DNA from: Halomonas ramblicola
GTDB taxonomy: Bacteria > Pseudomonadota > Gammaproteobacteria > Pseudomonadales > Halomonadaceae
NCBI RefSeq assembly: GCF_030409215.1
Contig: NZ_JAUFPL010000034.1
Coordinates: forward strand, 421,048 to 485,047
Direction: 5' to 3'
DNA length: 64,000 nucleotides
Shown here: positions 17,257 through 26,264 of the stretch, one piece after another
Layout: every line of letters begins with the position of its first letter
How positions within the stretch are numbered: the stretch's first letter is position 1
Program-made: the position numbers and the translations under genes
Notes under the pieces: model-generated
The model's database searches: none
Seen by the model: only the letters and a program-made list of their open reading frames with translations
What the model was told of the DNA's origin: nothing

Positions 17257-18103
17257 CATCTCGACGAACTCGGCGCTGAGACGGGTCTTGCCGATGCCGG
17301 CCACGCCGCGCACATACACCAGGTGCCCGCCCTGGTAGGCACAGGTGCTCTCCAGCACGGACAGCAGCTGACCGACCTCCACGTAGCGCCCGACCAGGTC
17401 GAAGCGCGCGCCCTGATCGTCCGCCAGCGGATGCAGGTAGCGCAGGAAGGCGCCCTCGTCACCGGCGAAGGCGTAATGCTCGGCCAGCTGCACGGCGAGC
17501 CCCCGCTCGACCCAGAGCCCCGGGGAGTGCGGCGGTTCCGGCACGGCCGGGGTCTCGGCGGGCCAGTGGAAGGCCTCGAGTCGTACGCCTCGGCAGTGGC
17601 CCTGCTCCAGCAGGGCCAGGCCGCAGCGCAGGCTGCGCTCGGCGTCGCTGCGATAGGCACGGGGCAGGCCGAACAGGCCGACGCCCGCCCCTCCCTGTGG
17701 CGGGCGTACCGCCGAAAGAGGTCACCCAGCGGCGCAACGACGCGGCATCTCCATCCGCCACCAGGCGGATCAGCGAGCGGGGCGACTCGTCATCCAGGGC
17801 CAGGGCGTCGAGATCCGCCGCGGCGGGCGACCCGCCCGCCTGGCCCTGATCGGGTGCCGGGGCGTCGGGGGCGGCCAGCTCGGCCACCGGCACCCCGTAG
17901 ACCTCGGCGAGATGCCGGGCGGTGCGATAGAGCACCGGTCGCCCGCTCTCGGCCCGCTTGATGGAGGCGATGGAGACGCACAGGCGGCGATCGAAACAGT
18001 GCTGCGCCAGGGCCTCCTGGCTGAGGCCGAGGCGCTGCCGGTGACGCTTCAGGCCGTCGCGATCCAGTTCTACGCGACCGTCCTGGGGAGAGGCATCCCT
18101 CAC
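17257..18103 (-). pseudogene. HTH/cyclase-like/AAA ATPase regulator, truncated and frameshifted
   Basis: Starts at 18103 with an XRE-like helix-turn-helix (LGLSQEALAQHCFDRRLCVS, then IKRAESGRPVLYRTARHLAE). After DGDAASLRRWVTSFGGTPAT near 17700 the frame shifts. The downstream frame reads GVGLFGLPRAYRSDAERSL, resembling a class III cyclase remnant, then an AAA ATPase start with Walker A GVAGIGKTRL near 17290. The protein then runs into transposase sequence near 17256, so the ATPase and any TPR tail are lost. This family of large signal-transduction regulators is normally around 900 residues or more. Non-functional unless the DNA-binding N-terminus is expressed alone. Confidence 0.6.
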
Positions 18104-18205
18104 ATCGAGTGTCCTTCCCTGCGCATGGGTGGCGACACAGGAGGCGGTCGCCGTATGAGTTTTCTAATACCCCTTGGCCGGTCAGGATAGCAGATCACCA
18201 TCCCC

Positions 18206-19558
18206 TCAGGAGGTACGCGCCTCCAGCGACTCGGCATCGGCCGGGGCCTCGGCCAGGCTGCGGCTCGGCAGCACCAGGTTGAGGGTGAAGGCCACCGCGG
18301 CGGCGATCACGATCGGCGAGCCGCCCAGCACCAGCTGCAGCATCTCCGGGAAGGCCTCGATGGCCTCGGGCGCGGCGTAGACGCCCATGCTCAGCGCCAC
18401 CGCCAGGCTGGCGATGGTCATGTTGCGTGAGGAGAGCTCGGCCTTGGTGATCAGCTGGATGCCGGTCATGGTGATCATGCCGAACACCGTGATGGTGGCC
18501 CCGCCCAGCACCGGGTAGGGAATGGTGGTCATGACCGCGCCGAACTTGGGCACCAGGCCCGCCACCAGCAGGAAGATCGCCGCCAGGGCCAGCACGAAGC
18601 GGTTGATCACCTTGGTCATGGCCACGATGCCGACGTTCTGGCTGTAGGAGGAGGTGGGCATGGCGCCGAAGAAGGAGCCGAGCGCCGTGGTGGCGCCGTT
18701 GCCCAGCAGGCCGCCGAACAGCTCGCGGGTGCTGGGCTCGCGGTTCATGCCGCCCACCGAGGTGGCCGAGAGGTCGCCGATGGTCTGCACCGAGTTGACC
18801 ACGCAGATGATCACCACCGAGAGGATGGCGGCGGGATGGAACTCCAGCGAGTAGGGCAGCAGGCGCGGCGCGCTGAACCAGCTCGCCTCGCGCACCGGCG
18901 AGAAGTCCACCATGCCCAGCGCCAGGGCCAGCACGTAGCCCACGGCGATACCGCAGATGATCGCCGCCAGCTTCATGAAGCCGCGGGCGAACTGGGAGAC
19001 GCCCAGCACCACCGTCAGGGTGACCAGCGCCACCAGCCAGTGGCGCGGGTCGCCGTAGTCGTCGGCGCCCACCCCGCCGGCCATGTAGTGGATGGCGATG
19101 TCGTAGAGCGACAGGCCGATCACCAGCACCACCACGCCCGCCACGATGGGCGGAAAGAGGTGGCGGATGCGGGTGATGAAGAGCCCCACCAGGATCATGG
19201 CGACCCCGCCCACCACCTGGGCGCCGAGGATGCCGCCGAGGCCGTACTGGCCGCCCACGGCCACCAGGGTGGGCACGTAGGCGAAGCCCACGCCGAAGAT
19301 GGTCGGCAGGCGGGCGCCGCAGCGCCCCACGCCGTAGAGCTGGAGCAGGGTGGCCAGCGCCGAGGCGATCAGCGAGACCTGGATCAGCAGCATCTGGTCG
19401 GCCAGGCTGCCGCCGGCGGCGCCCACCACGATGATCGGCACGGTGACCGTGCCCATGATCATCGCCAGGATGTGCTGCAGGGAGAGCGGCAGGGCCCTGG
19501 TCAGCGGCGGGCGGCCAGAGAAGTCGAAAACGGAGGCGTTGCGTTGGGGTGTGCTCAT
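18206..19558 (-). CDS. NCS2-family nucleobase:cation symporter (xanthine/uracil permease)
   Basis: A 450-residue inner-membrane transporter with about 12-14 membrane segments. NCS2 hallmarks are LSLQHILAMIMGTVTVP at the N-terminus, QTIGDLSATSVGGMNRE near residue 265 (usually ETIGD in uracil and xanthine carriers, here Gln for Glu) and SYSQNVGIVAMTKVINR near residue 310. The Gln at the usual Glu position may alter proton coupling or substrate choice. Monocistronic; the likely operator lies at 19627-19645. Confidence 0.9.
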   Translation of the reverse strand: MSTPQRNASVFDFSGRPPLTRALPLSLQHILAMIMGTVTVPIIVVGAAGGSLADQMLLIQVSLIASALATLLQLYGVGRCGARLPTIFGVGFAYVPTLVAVGGQYGLGGILGAQVVGGVAMILVGLFITRIRHLFPPIVAGVVVLVIGLSLYDIAIHYMAGGVGADDYGDPRHWLVALVTLTVVLGVSQFARGFMKLAAIICGIAVGYVLALALGMVDFSPVREASWFSAPRLLPYSLEFHPAAILSVVIICVVNSVQTIGDLSATSVGGMNREPSTRELFGGLLGNGATTALGSFFGAMPTSSYSQNVGIVAMTKVINRFVLALAAIFLLVAGLVPKFGAVMTTIPYPVLGGATITVFGMITMTGIQLITKAELSSRNMTIASLAVALSMGVYAAPEAIEAFPEMLQLVLGGSPIVIAAAVAFTLNLVLPSRSLAEAPADAESLEARTS

Positions 19559-19626
19559 CGAAAGGCTCGTCGCGTTTGTTGTCGTCGCTTGGGTCGCGAC
19601 GAGCCAGACTAGTCAAGGCACAATAT

Positions 19627-19645
19627 GTACACAACTCTTGTATAC
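19627..19645. promoter_or_regulatory. Imperfect palindrome upstream of the NCS2 permease gene
   Basis: GTACACAA-CTC-TTGTATAC (one mismatch between arms) lies about 70-87 bp upstream of the permease start in an AT-rich stretch. The TTGTATAC arm is the kind of half-site used by GntR-type repressors. No cognate regulator is in the window. Confidence 0.4.
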
Positions 19646-19674
19646 TAAAAATACATAAAATGTAGACCAAAGTC

Positions 19675-20865
19675 TCAGCCGGGCGACTCGCCCAGCCGCC
19701 AGTCGTTGTCGGTGAGCGGCTCGCCGCCCTCCGGGGTGACCCGCACGGTATCGCTCAGCCCGATGCCCCACTCCCCCGGCAGGCGCAGGCAGAGCGGCAG
19801 GTGGAAGACCATGTCCGCCGCGAACTCCCGCGGCTGTCCGCGGGCGATGTAGCCACTGCCCTCCACCCAGCTGGGCGGGAACTGGGCGCCCACCGCATAG
19901 CCGAACACCCCGGAGAAGAACAGCCGCGCGGCGTGGGGCGCCAGCACCGCCTCGGCGGCGCGGGCGGCGGCATCAAAGCTATTGCCGGGCCGCATCTCGG
20001 CGAGCAGCGCCTCGCAGATCGCCCGGCACAGGTCGCGGACCTCGCGCATCTCCGGCGTGGCGCGACCGGCCACGACGGTGCGCATCATCGGGGCGGTGTA
20101 GCGCTGGAAGGCCGCGCCGAACTCCAGGAACACCGGGTCGCCCGCCTCGATCACCCGGCGCTTGTGGTTGACGTGGATGATGCTCGAGCGGTGTCCGCTG
20201 GTGACGATGGGCTGCAGGCTCATGAACTCGCTACCCGCGGCGAGCATGGCCCGGGCGCCCTCCGCGGCCACCGCGTTGTCGTTGATCCCGGGTGCCACCA
20301 CCGCCTCCGCCGCCTTCAGGCCGGCCGCGGTGATACGCGCGCTCTCGCGCAGGCACTCCAGCTCGGCGGGCGTCTTGACCAGGCGGATGGCGTCGAGCAG
20401 CGCCCCGCCATCGTCGCGGAAGCGCCCGGCCCCCAGCCGCGCCTGCAGCGCACGGATCACCCCGTGGCGCAGCCCGGCCCCGTACACGTCCAGGCCGATG
20501 GCCGAGTACGGGGCGAGCGTCTCGGCCAGGGGCGCGATCACCTCGTCGATGCCCTCCCAGCGATAGCCGAGGATCTCGTCCACCGCCGCGGTGACCACGG
20601 CGGGGCCGGTCTCGATGGAAGGCACCTGCAGCACCCGGCGCCCGGCCGAGACTACCAGGGCGGTGTGCACCGACACCTCGAAGGTGTGGTAGCCGGTGAG
20701 GTAGAAGATGTCCGCCGGATCGGTGAGCAGCAGGGCATCGAGCCCGGCCGCCTGCATGGCCGCGTATACCCGCGCCAGGCGCGCCTCGAACTCGGCGGGG
20801 GGAAACGGCAGCTCGTTGCCGGCCAGACGCTCGGCCAGGGCGTGACGATAGGCGAGGTGATCCAT
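19675..20865 (-). CDS. M24-fold (creatinase/aminopeptidase P-like) hydrolase lacking metal ligands
   Basis: A 396-residue two-domain protein: creatinase N-terminal domain (GLDALLLTDPADIFYLTGYH) and a pita-bread M24 domain. The usual five metal ligands appear replaced. The IDxGA Asp becomes Glu (VFLEFGAAF), the SDITRT Asp becomes Pro (TAPMMRT), and the His and two Glu positions read FGYAVGAQF, HLPLCLRL and IGLSDTVRV. Creatinase is likewise metal-free and uses a His, for which IIHVNHKRR is a candidate. So a creatinase-type hydrolase is more likely than a proline peptidase. The ATG at 20865 follows GGAGGT; the open frame continues upstream only as antisense to yebC. Confidence 0.75.
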   Translation of the reverse strand: MDHLAYRHALAERLAGNELPFPPAEFEARLARVYAAMQAAGLDALLLTDPADIFYLTGYHTFEVSVHTALVVSAGRRVLQVPSIETGPAVVTAAVDEILGYRWEGIDEVIAPLAETLAPYSAIGLDVYGAGLRHGVIRALQARLGAGRFRDDGGALLDAIRLVKTPAELECLRESARITAAGLKAAEAVVAPGINDNAVAAEGARAMLAAGSEFMSLQPIVTSGHRSSIIHVNHKRRVIEAGDPVFLEFGAAFQRYTAPMMRTVVAGRATPEMREVRDLCRAICEALLAEMRPGNSFDAAARAAEAVLAPHAARLFFSGVFGYAVGAQFPPSWVEGSGYIARGQPREFAADMVFHLPLCLRLPGEWGIGLSDTVRVTPEGGEPLTDNDWRLGESPG

Positions 20866-20988
20866 GCGACCTCCGGGCAGGGGAATGACTCCCGGCAGTG
20901 TAGTCATGCCCGGCGGAAAATAGGCCTGTTCGCCCCCCGTCCGGTTTCGTAGAATCCAGCCTCGTGTTAGACGCAACAGGATGACGAT

Positions 20989-21711
20989 ATGGGTAGGGCC
21001 TTCCAGAACCGCAAGGAATCCATGGCCAAGACGGCCGCCGCCAAGACCAAGGTGTACAGCAAGTACGGTCGCGAGATCTATGTGGTCGCCAAGCAGGGCG
21101 GCACCGATCCCGCCGGCAACCTGAGCCTGCGCGGCCTGATCGAGCGCGCCAAGAAGGACCAGGTGCCCAGCCACGTGATCGACAAGGCGCTGGACAAGGC
21201 CAGCGGCGCGGGTGGCGAGGACTTCTCCCCGGCCCGCTACGAGGGCTTCGGTCCCGGCAACTGCATGGTCATCGTCGACTGCCTGACCGACAACCCCAAC
21301 CGCACCTTCGGCGACGTGCGCGCCTGCTTCAATAAGGCCAAGAGTAAGCTCGGCACCCCCGGCAGCGTCAGCCACATGTTCGACCACTGCGCCATCCTCG
21401 CCTACCCGGGCGACGATGAGGAGGCCGCCCTGGAGGCGTTGATGGAGGCCGACGTCGACGTCACCGACATCGAGAACGAGGCGGGCCGGATCACCGTCTT
21501 CGCCCCGCATACCGAGTATGCCAAGGCCAAGCAAGCGCTGCTCGACGCCTTCGGCGAGCTCGACTTCGAGGTTGACGAGATCCAGTTCGTGCCCCAGACC
21601 ACCACCCCGGTGGAAGGCGACGACGTGGCCATGTTCGAGAAGCTCATCGACACCCTCGAGGACCTCGACGACGTGCAGCGCGTCTTCCACAACGCCGAGC
21701 TGCCCGAGTGA
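20989..21711 (+). CDS. YebC/PmpR-family protein (YeeN-like)
   Basis: A 240-residue member of the YebC/TACO1 family, which affects translation of proline-rich stretches and was earlier described as a transcription regulator. Starts MGRAFQNRKESMAKTAAAKT; family segments include KVYSKYGREIYVVAKQGG, PSHVIDKALDKASG and FNKAKSKLGTPGSVSHMFD. The absence of the usual GHSKWANIKHRK start and the KVYSKYGREIY motif point to the YeeN subgroup. Ribosome site AGGATG precedes the ATG. Confidence 0.92.
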   Translation: MGRAFQNRKESMAKTAAAKTKVYSKYGREIYVVAKQGGTDPAGNLSLRGLIERAKKDQVPSHVIDKALDKASGAGGEDFSPARYEGFGPGNCMVIVDCLTDNPNRTFGDVRACFNKAKSKLGTPGSVSHMFDHCAILAYPGDDEEAALEALMEADVDVTDIENEAGRITVFAPHTEYAKAKQALLDAFGELDFEVDEIQFVPQTTTPVEGDDVAMFEKLIDTLEDLDDVQRVFHNAELPE

Positions 21712-21741
21712 TCCCCGCCGTCCCGGTGCAGTGGTAACCGC

Positions 21742-22581
21742 TCAGGGGCGCGTCAGCCCTGCCTCCTCGCTCAGGAAGGCCTCGATGCCCGCCGAATACT
21801 CCGGTTCGCTGTCGCGGAAGCCGGTGTTGTGGCCACCCCGGATGGCCAGCAGTGCCTTGGGCTCGCGGGCGGCGGCATGCACCGCCTCGCCCTCGTCGAA
21901 GGGAATGATCTCGTCGTCGCGGCTGTGGATCACCAGCAGCGGCGCCGCGATCGCCGCGACCCGGCGCTCGGTGTCGTAGGCGAAGCGTGCCAGCCAGCGC
22001 GCCGGCAGGAACGGATAGAGCCGCTGGGCCAGCTTGGGCACCGAGCGGAAGGACGACTCCAGGATCACCGCCGCCGGTGGGGTACCGCCCGCGCTCAGGG
22101 CGGCGGCCAGTTCCGCCGCCACGCCGGCGCCCAGCGAGCGCCCGAACAGCACCACCTCCTCCGGCGCCAGCCGTCGCTGCTCGACCAACCAATGCCAGCC
22201 GGCGCGGGCATCCAGGGCCGTGCCCGCCTCCGAGGGCCGTCCCTCGCTCTCGCCATAGCCGCGATAGTCGAGGATCAGCACCGAGAGGTCCAGGGCATGG
22301 AACTGGGCGATGGAATCGAGCCGATGGGAGATGTTGCCGGCATTGCCATGGAGGAACAGCAGGGCCGCGCGCGGCGCCTCGGCGGGCACCCACCAGGCGT
22401 CCAGGGTCAGGCCGTCCTCGGTCTCCAGCGCCACCGCCTCCCAGGCGAGCCCCCGGTCCGCCGGGCTGCCGATGACTTCACGCCCCACATGGGGCAGGTA
22501 GAGCAGCCGGTCCTGGAAGACCCAGGCCAGCAGCACCACCAGGGCATAGGCGCCCAGCAGGAGCGCGACGAGACGCAGCAT
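21742..22581 (-). CDS. Alpha/beta hydrolase, membrane-anchored (Bem46-like)
   Basis: A 279-residue alpha/beta hydrolase with an N-terminal membrane anchor (LVALLLGAYALVVLLAWVF). The oxyanion region is LFLHGNAGNISHR. The nucleophile elbow is LFGRSLGAGVA (Ser near residue 145), the acid is in SRDDEIIPFDEG and the His in RGGHNTGF. Substrate unknown. It follows the creatininase-family gene by 6 bp, so the two are likely co-transcribed. Confidence 0.87.
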   Translation of the reverse strand: MLRLVALLLGAYALVVLLAWVFQDRLLYLPHVGREVIGSPADRGLAWEAVALETEDGLTLDAWWVPAEAPRAALLFLHGNAGNISHRLDSIAQFHALDLSVLILDYRGYGESEGRPSEAGTALDARAGWHWLVEQRRLAPEEVVLFGRSLGAGVAAELAAALSAGGTPPAAVILESSFRSVPKLAQRLYPFLPARWLARFAYDTERRVAAIAAPLLVIHSRDDEIIPFDEGEAVHAAAREPKALLAIRGGHNTGFRDSEPEYSAGIEAFLSEEAGLTRP

Positions 22582-22587
22582 GCGGCC

Positions 22588-23337
22588 TCAGCGCGCGCCG
22601 ACGAAGGCCCGCCAGGCCTCCCAGGCGTCCTCCACCCCCGCCTCCAGGAAGCGGGCGCCATGCTCGCGGCCGGCCAGCGACGGATCCGAGCCCATGCGCC
22701 CGTCGGGGAAGCGGCGCCGGAACTCCTCGGCCGTGCACTGGGCACTGCCCGAGGGGGCCACCCGGGGCGACAGGCTGGCCTGCTTCTCCGTGTCGGTGGC
22801 GAACCAGGAGAGCGACACCTCCGAGGGCGTGGCGTGGCCACCCTCCGCATCGCCGTAGAGCTCGCCAGCCAGCTCGCGCACCCTCGGCCCCGCGAACCAG
22901 TTGTACAGGCCGAGCGACGGCACCTCGCCACCCGCCGCCCACACGGCCAGGCCGTGCTCGGCCTGGAGCTCGGCGAAGGCGGCGTTGACGGTGGCGATGT
23001 TGCCGCCATGGCCATTGAGGAAGAGCACATGGGTGAAACCGTGGCGGGCCAGCGACAGCACGGTGTCGCGCACCACCGCCAACAGGGTGCTGGGCCGCAG
23101 GGTGATGGTGCCGGGAAACGCCAGGTGGTGCTGGGCCATGCCGAGGTTCTGGGTCGGCCCCACCAGCACCTCATGGCGCTCCCCCAGGGTCCAGGCGATG
23201 GTCTCGGGGCAGATGGCATCGGTGCCGACCAGGCCGTTGGGGCCGTGCTGCTCGGTCGAACCAATGGGCAGGATGATGCCCGTCGAGCGGTTCAGGTAGG
23301 CCTCGACCTCCGGCCAGGTCAGGTGCTGCAGGCGCAT
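22588..23337 (-). CDS. Creatininase-family amidohydrolase
   Basis: A 249-residue protein of the creatinine amidohydrolase family (creatininase, MftE, FAPy deformylase-like). Metal-binding motifs are LPIGSTEQHGPNGLVGTDA (Glu, His, Asp) and FLNGHGGNIATV, with AQHHLAFPGTITL between. It starts at 23337 after a strong GAGGAGGG site. True creatininase activity is not implied; the presence of a creatinase-like M24 protein nearby is suggestive but the two are not adjacent. Confidence 0.88.
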   Translation of the reverse strand: MRLQHLTWPEVEAYLNRSTGIILPIGSTEQHGPNGLVGTDAICPETIAWTLGERHEVLVGPTQNLGMAQHHLAFPGTITLRPSTLLAVVRDTVLSLARHGFTHVLFLNGHGGNIATVNAAFAELQAEHGLAVWAAGGEVPSLGLYNWFAGPRVRELAGELYGDAEGGHATPSEVSLSWFATDTEKQASLSPRVAPSGSAQCTAEEFRRRFPDGRMGSDPSLAGREHGARFLEAGVEDAWEAWRAFVGAR

Positions 23338-23402
23338 GATCCCTCCTCGGATGGCGTCGTCGTCTCCCCCCACTATAGGCCCTGAAGCCCCGGGCGGCGT
23401 CC

Positions 23403-23795
23403 TCAGCCCAGGGCCGCGCGCAGCGACTCCGCCGCCGCGGCCAGGTCGTCCGGGTCGGCCATGGGCAGGTTCTCCAACTGGATGTCGCGCATCGCGTCCA
23501 GCGGCGTCAGGTGGATATGCACGTGGGGCACCTCCAGGCCCACGATCAGCATCCCCACCCGCTCGCAGGGGAAGGCGCGCTTGATCGCCTTGGCCACCCG
23601 GCGCGAGACCGCCATCAGGTGGTTGCACAGCGCCTCGGGCAGGTCGTCCCAGTGGTCGACCTCCTCGCGGGGGATCACCAGCACATGGCCGGGCTTCATC
23701 GGCTGGATGGTCATGATGACGACGCACCGGTCGTCCTCGTGGACGAAGTGGCCGGGGATCTCGCCCTGCATGATGCGGGTGAAGATGCTTGCCAT
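23403..23795 (-). CDS. HIT-family nucleotide hydrolase/transferase
   Basis: A 130-residue histidine-triad protein. The triad reads VPHVHIHLTPL near residue 90; the N-terminal MASIFTRIMQGEIPGHFVHE and PMKPGHVLVIPREEVDHWDD match bacterial HIT proteins. Start ATG at 23795 with AGGAGA site. Likely cytosolic hydrolase of nucleoside phosphoramidates or dinucleotides. Confidence 0.92.
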   Translation of the reverse strand: MASIFTRIMQGEIPGHFVHEDDRCVVIMTIQPMKPGHVLVIPREEVDHWDDLPEALCNHLMAVSRRVAKAIKRAFPCERVGMLIVGLEVPHVHIHLTPLDAMRDIQLENLPMADPDDLAAAAESLRAALG

Positions 23796-23944
23796 GGGTG
23801 GCTCTCCTGGCGGTAGGGGGAATGGACGACCATCGCGGCGCCTGCAGCCGCGGCGCGGATCCGGTATGCTGATGGCGCGGTACCGATGACCAAGGAGCAG
23901 AATACACGATCGATCATCCAATCCAAGCCAGCACGGAGGTTCGC

Positions 23945-24262
23945 ATGAAGGTCTACAAACCTGAATGGCGGTGCACGTTTAGCGTAAACGAAGGCGCGGA
24001 TGAATCGGCCGGCTGGAAGGAGCGGATCGCCTGGCGATTACGGGAATTCGCCGACCGGCTGGAGGGCAACGGCAGGACGCTGAAGATCGACTGTGACGTG
24101 ACCCCGGAGGTGAGCCAGGAGGACATGGACACCTGTCTCGGCAAGGGTTTCGCCGTGACCCAGAACCTGCTCACCCAACTCGCCCACCAGGCCGCCTGCG
24201 AGGACATCATGCGCGACGCCAAGGCGGAGCTGTTCGAGGAAGAAGGTAACGCGAAGTACTGA
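23945..24262 (+). CDS. Conserved hypothetical protein (105 aa)
   Basis: Soluble 105-residue acidic protein without a signal peptide or recognisable domain. It has a GGAGG ribosome site and a good intrinsic terminator just downstream, which supports it being a real single-gene unit. The fragment KIDCDVTPEVSQEDMDTCLG and the alpha-helical C-terminus (LLTQLAHQAACEDIMRDAKA) give no functional clue. Divergent from the HIT gene. Confidence 0.75.
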   Translation: MKVYKPEWRCTFSVNEGADESAGWKERIAWRLREFADRLEGNGRTLKIDCDVTPEVSQEDMDTCLGKGFAVTQNLLTQLAHQAACEDIMRDAKAELFEEEGNAKY

Positions 24263-24287
24263 GGGCGAGACGCCATCCGCCCTGCCC

Positions 24288-24326
24288 ACGCCCCCTGCGA
24301 CTGCGTCGCAGGGGGCGTTTTCGTTT
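24288..24326 (+). terminator. Intrinsic terminator after the 105-aa gene
   Basis: ACGCCCCCTGCGAC-TGC-GTCGCAGGGGGCGT forms a 14-bp perfect stem with a 3-base loop, followed by TTTCGTTT. Confidence 0.85.
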
Positions 24327-24490
24327 CCGGCCGCCCGACGGCACATGGCCGATAACCCGCAAAGGCCGAAGGCAACGGCCTACCCGAGATCGCCTTTGAC
24401 ACATCAGGCAATACGGTTCTATTGATATGATTGAAGGTCTCGCCTTGCTCCCGATTTCGTCGGAGCGCCACGCCCGAGAAGACTGCCCTC

Positions 24491-24760
24491 ATGGACGCCA
24501 TGCCTGACTGCTCTGTTCCCTCCCCCGACCTGGTAGACCAGCATCTCACCGCTCCCCACCTCCCCGCCGCCTGTCTCGGCTTCGACGGTAGCCTCGCGCG
24601 TCGCCTGGCCCGGGCCAAGGCGCGGCTCGACCGCCTCGAGCGCGATACCGGCTCCCGGGACCTCGCCGCCCTGGGCGCCGCCCGCATCGAGTTCACCCAG
24701 GCTTCGCGTGCCGTGGCCGACGACCTCATCGCCCGCGGCCTGGACGTCTCCGGCGACTGA
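24491..24760 (+). CDS. Small hypothetical protein (about 89 aa)
   Basis: Open frame upstream of ldcA encoding MDAMPDCSVPSPDLVDQHL... with a helical middle (LARRLARAKARLDRLERDTG) and no known domain. The frame extends to a TTG at 24431, but the first ATG (24491) looks more natural; neither has a strong ribosome site. High third-position GC supports coding. Possibly co-transcribed with the carboxypeptidase gene 57 bp downstream. Confidence 0.5.
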   Translation: MDAMPDCSVPSPDLVDQHLTAPHLPAACLGFDGSLARRLARAKARLDRLERDTGSRDLAALGAARIEFTQASRAVADDLIARGLDVSGD

Positions 24761-24817
24761 CGCACGCCCACGACCATGGCATCCTTGTGGCTCCCGCTCG
24801 CCACAGGGTCGTGACGC

Positions 24818-25705
24818 ATGCCACTCGCCATCAGCCTGATCGCGCCTTCCTCCTTCACCGCCCCGGATGCCGTGGAGCGCGGCATCCGCGGCCTGGAAGC
24901 CCTCGGCGTGACGGTGCGCCAACCCCAGCCGTTGCAGCGACCGGACCGCTACCTGGCCGGCTCCCGCGACTGGCGCCTGGCCCAGCTCCATGCCGCCTAC
25001 GCAGATCCCGAGACCCGGGCGGTCTGGGCGGTACGCGGCGGCTACGGCGCCGCCCAGCTGGTGGACGCCATCGACTGGGCACGGCTGGGTCGGCACCCCA
25101 AGCCCTTGATCGGCTACTCCGACGTCACCGCCCTGCTCCACCAGTGCCACCGCCACGGCCTGCCGGCCATCCACGGCCCGGTGGTCAAGGCCGCCGGCGG
25201 CCTGCTGGACGGCGACGCGGCGGCGCAGGCGATCCTCCGCCGCCAGTTGAAGGAAACCCTGGCGCTGATCGAGGGGCCGACGCCGCTGGACTACCCCCTC
25301 GAGCCCCACGGCGAGGCGCCGACCCGCCTGCAGGGGCCGGTGGTGGGCGGCAACCTCGCCACCCTGGCCAGTCTGGTCGGCACCCCCGCGGCCTTCACGG
25401 CGCCGCCCGGCGCCCTGGTGATCCTGGAGGACGTCGGCGACCCCTACTATCGCCTGGAGCGCGCCCTCTGGCAGCTGGTGCACGCCGGTGCCCTGGCGCG
25501 CGCCGCCGCGGTCTGCCTGGGCACCTTCGAGGGCTGTACCCCCTACGGCGACACCCCGCTGGAGGCGATCGTCGCCGAGACCCTGGCACCGCTGGGACTG
25601 CCGCTGTACGCCGGCCTGCCCGTCGGCCACGGCCTGCACAACCGCCCCTGGCGCTACGGCGCGACCGGACGGATCGAGGGCAACCGGCTCACCATCGGCC
25701 CCTGA
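24818..25705 (+). CDS. ldcA: LD-carboxypeptidase (S66 family, LdcA)
   Basis: A 295-residue murein tetrapeptide LD-carboxypeptidase, which removes the terminal D-Ala during peptidoglycan recycling. S66 motifs: VWAVRGGYGAAQLVD and KPLIGYSDVTALLHQ with the Ser nucleophile near residue 100, the Glu in ALVILEDVGDPYYRLERAL, and the His in LPVGHGLHNRPW near residue 270. No signal peptide, as expected for cytosolic LdcA. Confidence 0.9.
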   Translation: MPLAISLIAPSSFTAPDAVERGIRGLEALGVTVRQPQPLQRPDRYLAGSRDWRLAQLHAAYADPETRAVWAVRGGYGAAQLVDAIDWARLGRHPKPLIGYSDVTALLHQCHRHGLPAIHGPVVKAAGGLLDGDAAAQAILRRQLKETLALIEGPTPLDYPLEPHGEAPTRLQGPVVGGNLATLASLVGTPAAFTAPPGALVILEDVGDPYYRLERALWQLVHAGALARAAAVCLGTFEGCTPYGDTPLEAIVAETLAPLGLPLYAGLPVGHGLHNRPWRYGATGRIEGNRLTIGP

Positions 25706-25877
25706 AGGGCGGCCTTACATAAGAATGTCACGATCATGCAGGCAACGTCGCCGATCTTCGCGAAGGGTTGCCCGCGTGCGCGGAGCCGGTTACTATGCCG
25801 ACCACCCCCTGGGCCCCGGCCCGCATTGCATCGATGCACGCGCCAACCGCTGCAGCGAGAACCGTGAGGTACCTCCG

Positions 25878-26264
25878 ATGGGAACCCGATCGCGACTGTT
25901 CCTGACCTGCCTGATGGCAGGCTTCCTGACCCTCGGCACTGTGGCCAGCGTCCAGGCCCACGACACCAGCGCCGAGACTCAGGAGGGCATGGCCTCCTTC
26001 TACAGCGACAAGTTCCAGGGCCGCACCACCGCCAGTGGCCAGCCCTTCGACCAGAACCGTCTGACCGCCGCCCATCGTCACCTGCCACTGGGCACCACCG
26101 TGCTGGTCACCCGCCCCGACACCGGCCAGGAGGTGGAGGTGGTGATCAACGACCGCGGCCCCTTCGTCAAGGGCCGCATCATCGATCTCTCCAAGCGCGC
26201 CGCCCGCCACCTGGGCATGCTCCACCGCGGCGTGGCCCCGGTGATGGTCACCCAGGTCAACTGA
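25878..26264 (+). CDS. RlpA-like double-psi beta-barrel lipoprotein/secreted protein
   Basis: A 128-residue exported protein: signal peptide LFLTCLMAGFLTLGTVASVQA, then a DPBB domain with GMASFYSDKFQGRTTASGQP, LPLGTTVLVTRPDTGQ and VVINDRGPFVKGRIIDLSKR. The catalytic Asp of RlpA lytic transglycosylases (NDRGP) is retained. There is no SPOR domain and no lipobox, so it is a minimal RlpA. Starts at 25878 after GAGGT. It overlaps the convergent argO gene by 8 bp. Confidence 0.88.
   Translation: MGTRSRLFLTCLMAGFLTLGTVASVQAHDTSAETQEGMASFYSDKFQGRTTASGQPFDQNRLTAAHRHLPLGTTVLVTRPDTGQEVEVVINDRGPFVKGRIIDLSKRAARHLGMLHRGVAPVMVTQVN

Noticed and set aside
20866..21690. Extension of the M24 gene far upstream on the minus strand
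   Set aside because: The frame stays open but lies opposite the yebC gene and shows no family similarity; the ATG at 20865 with GGAGGT is the natural start.
22588..23337. Creatinine degradation pathway
   Set aside because: The creatininase-family and creatinase-like genes are not adjacent or co-oriented as an operon with a sarcosine oxidase, and both families have many other functions.
24427..24490. Upstream TTG start for the 89-aa hypothetical protein
   Set aside because: No ribosome site and the extra residues look non-coding; the ATG at 24491 is preferred.
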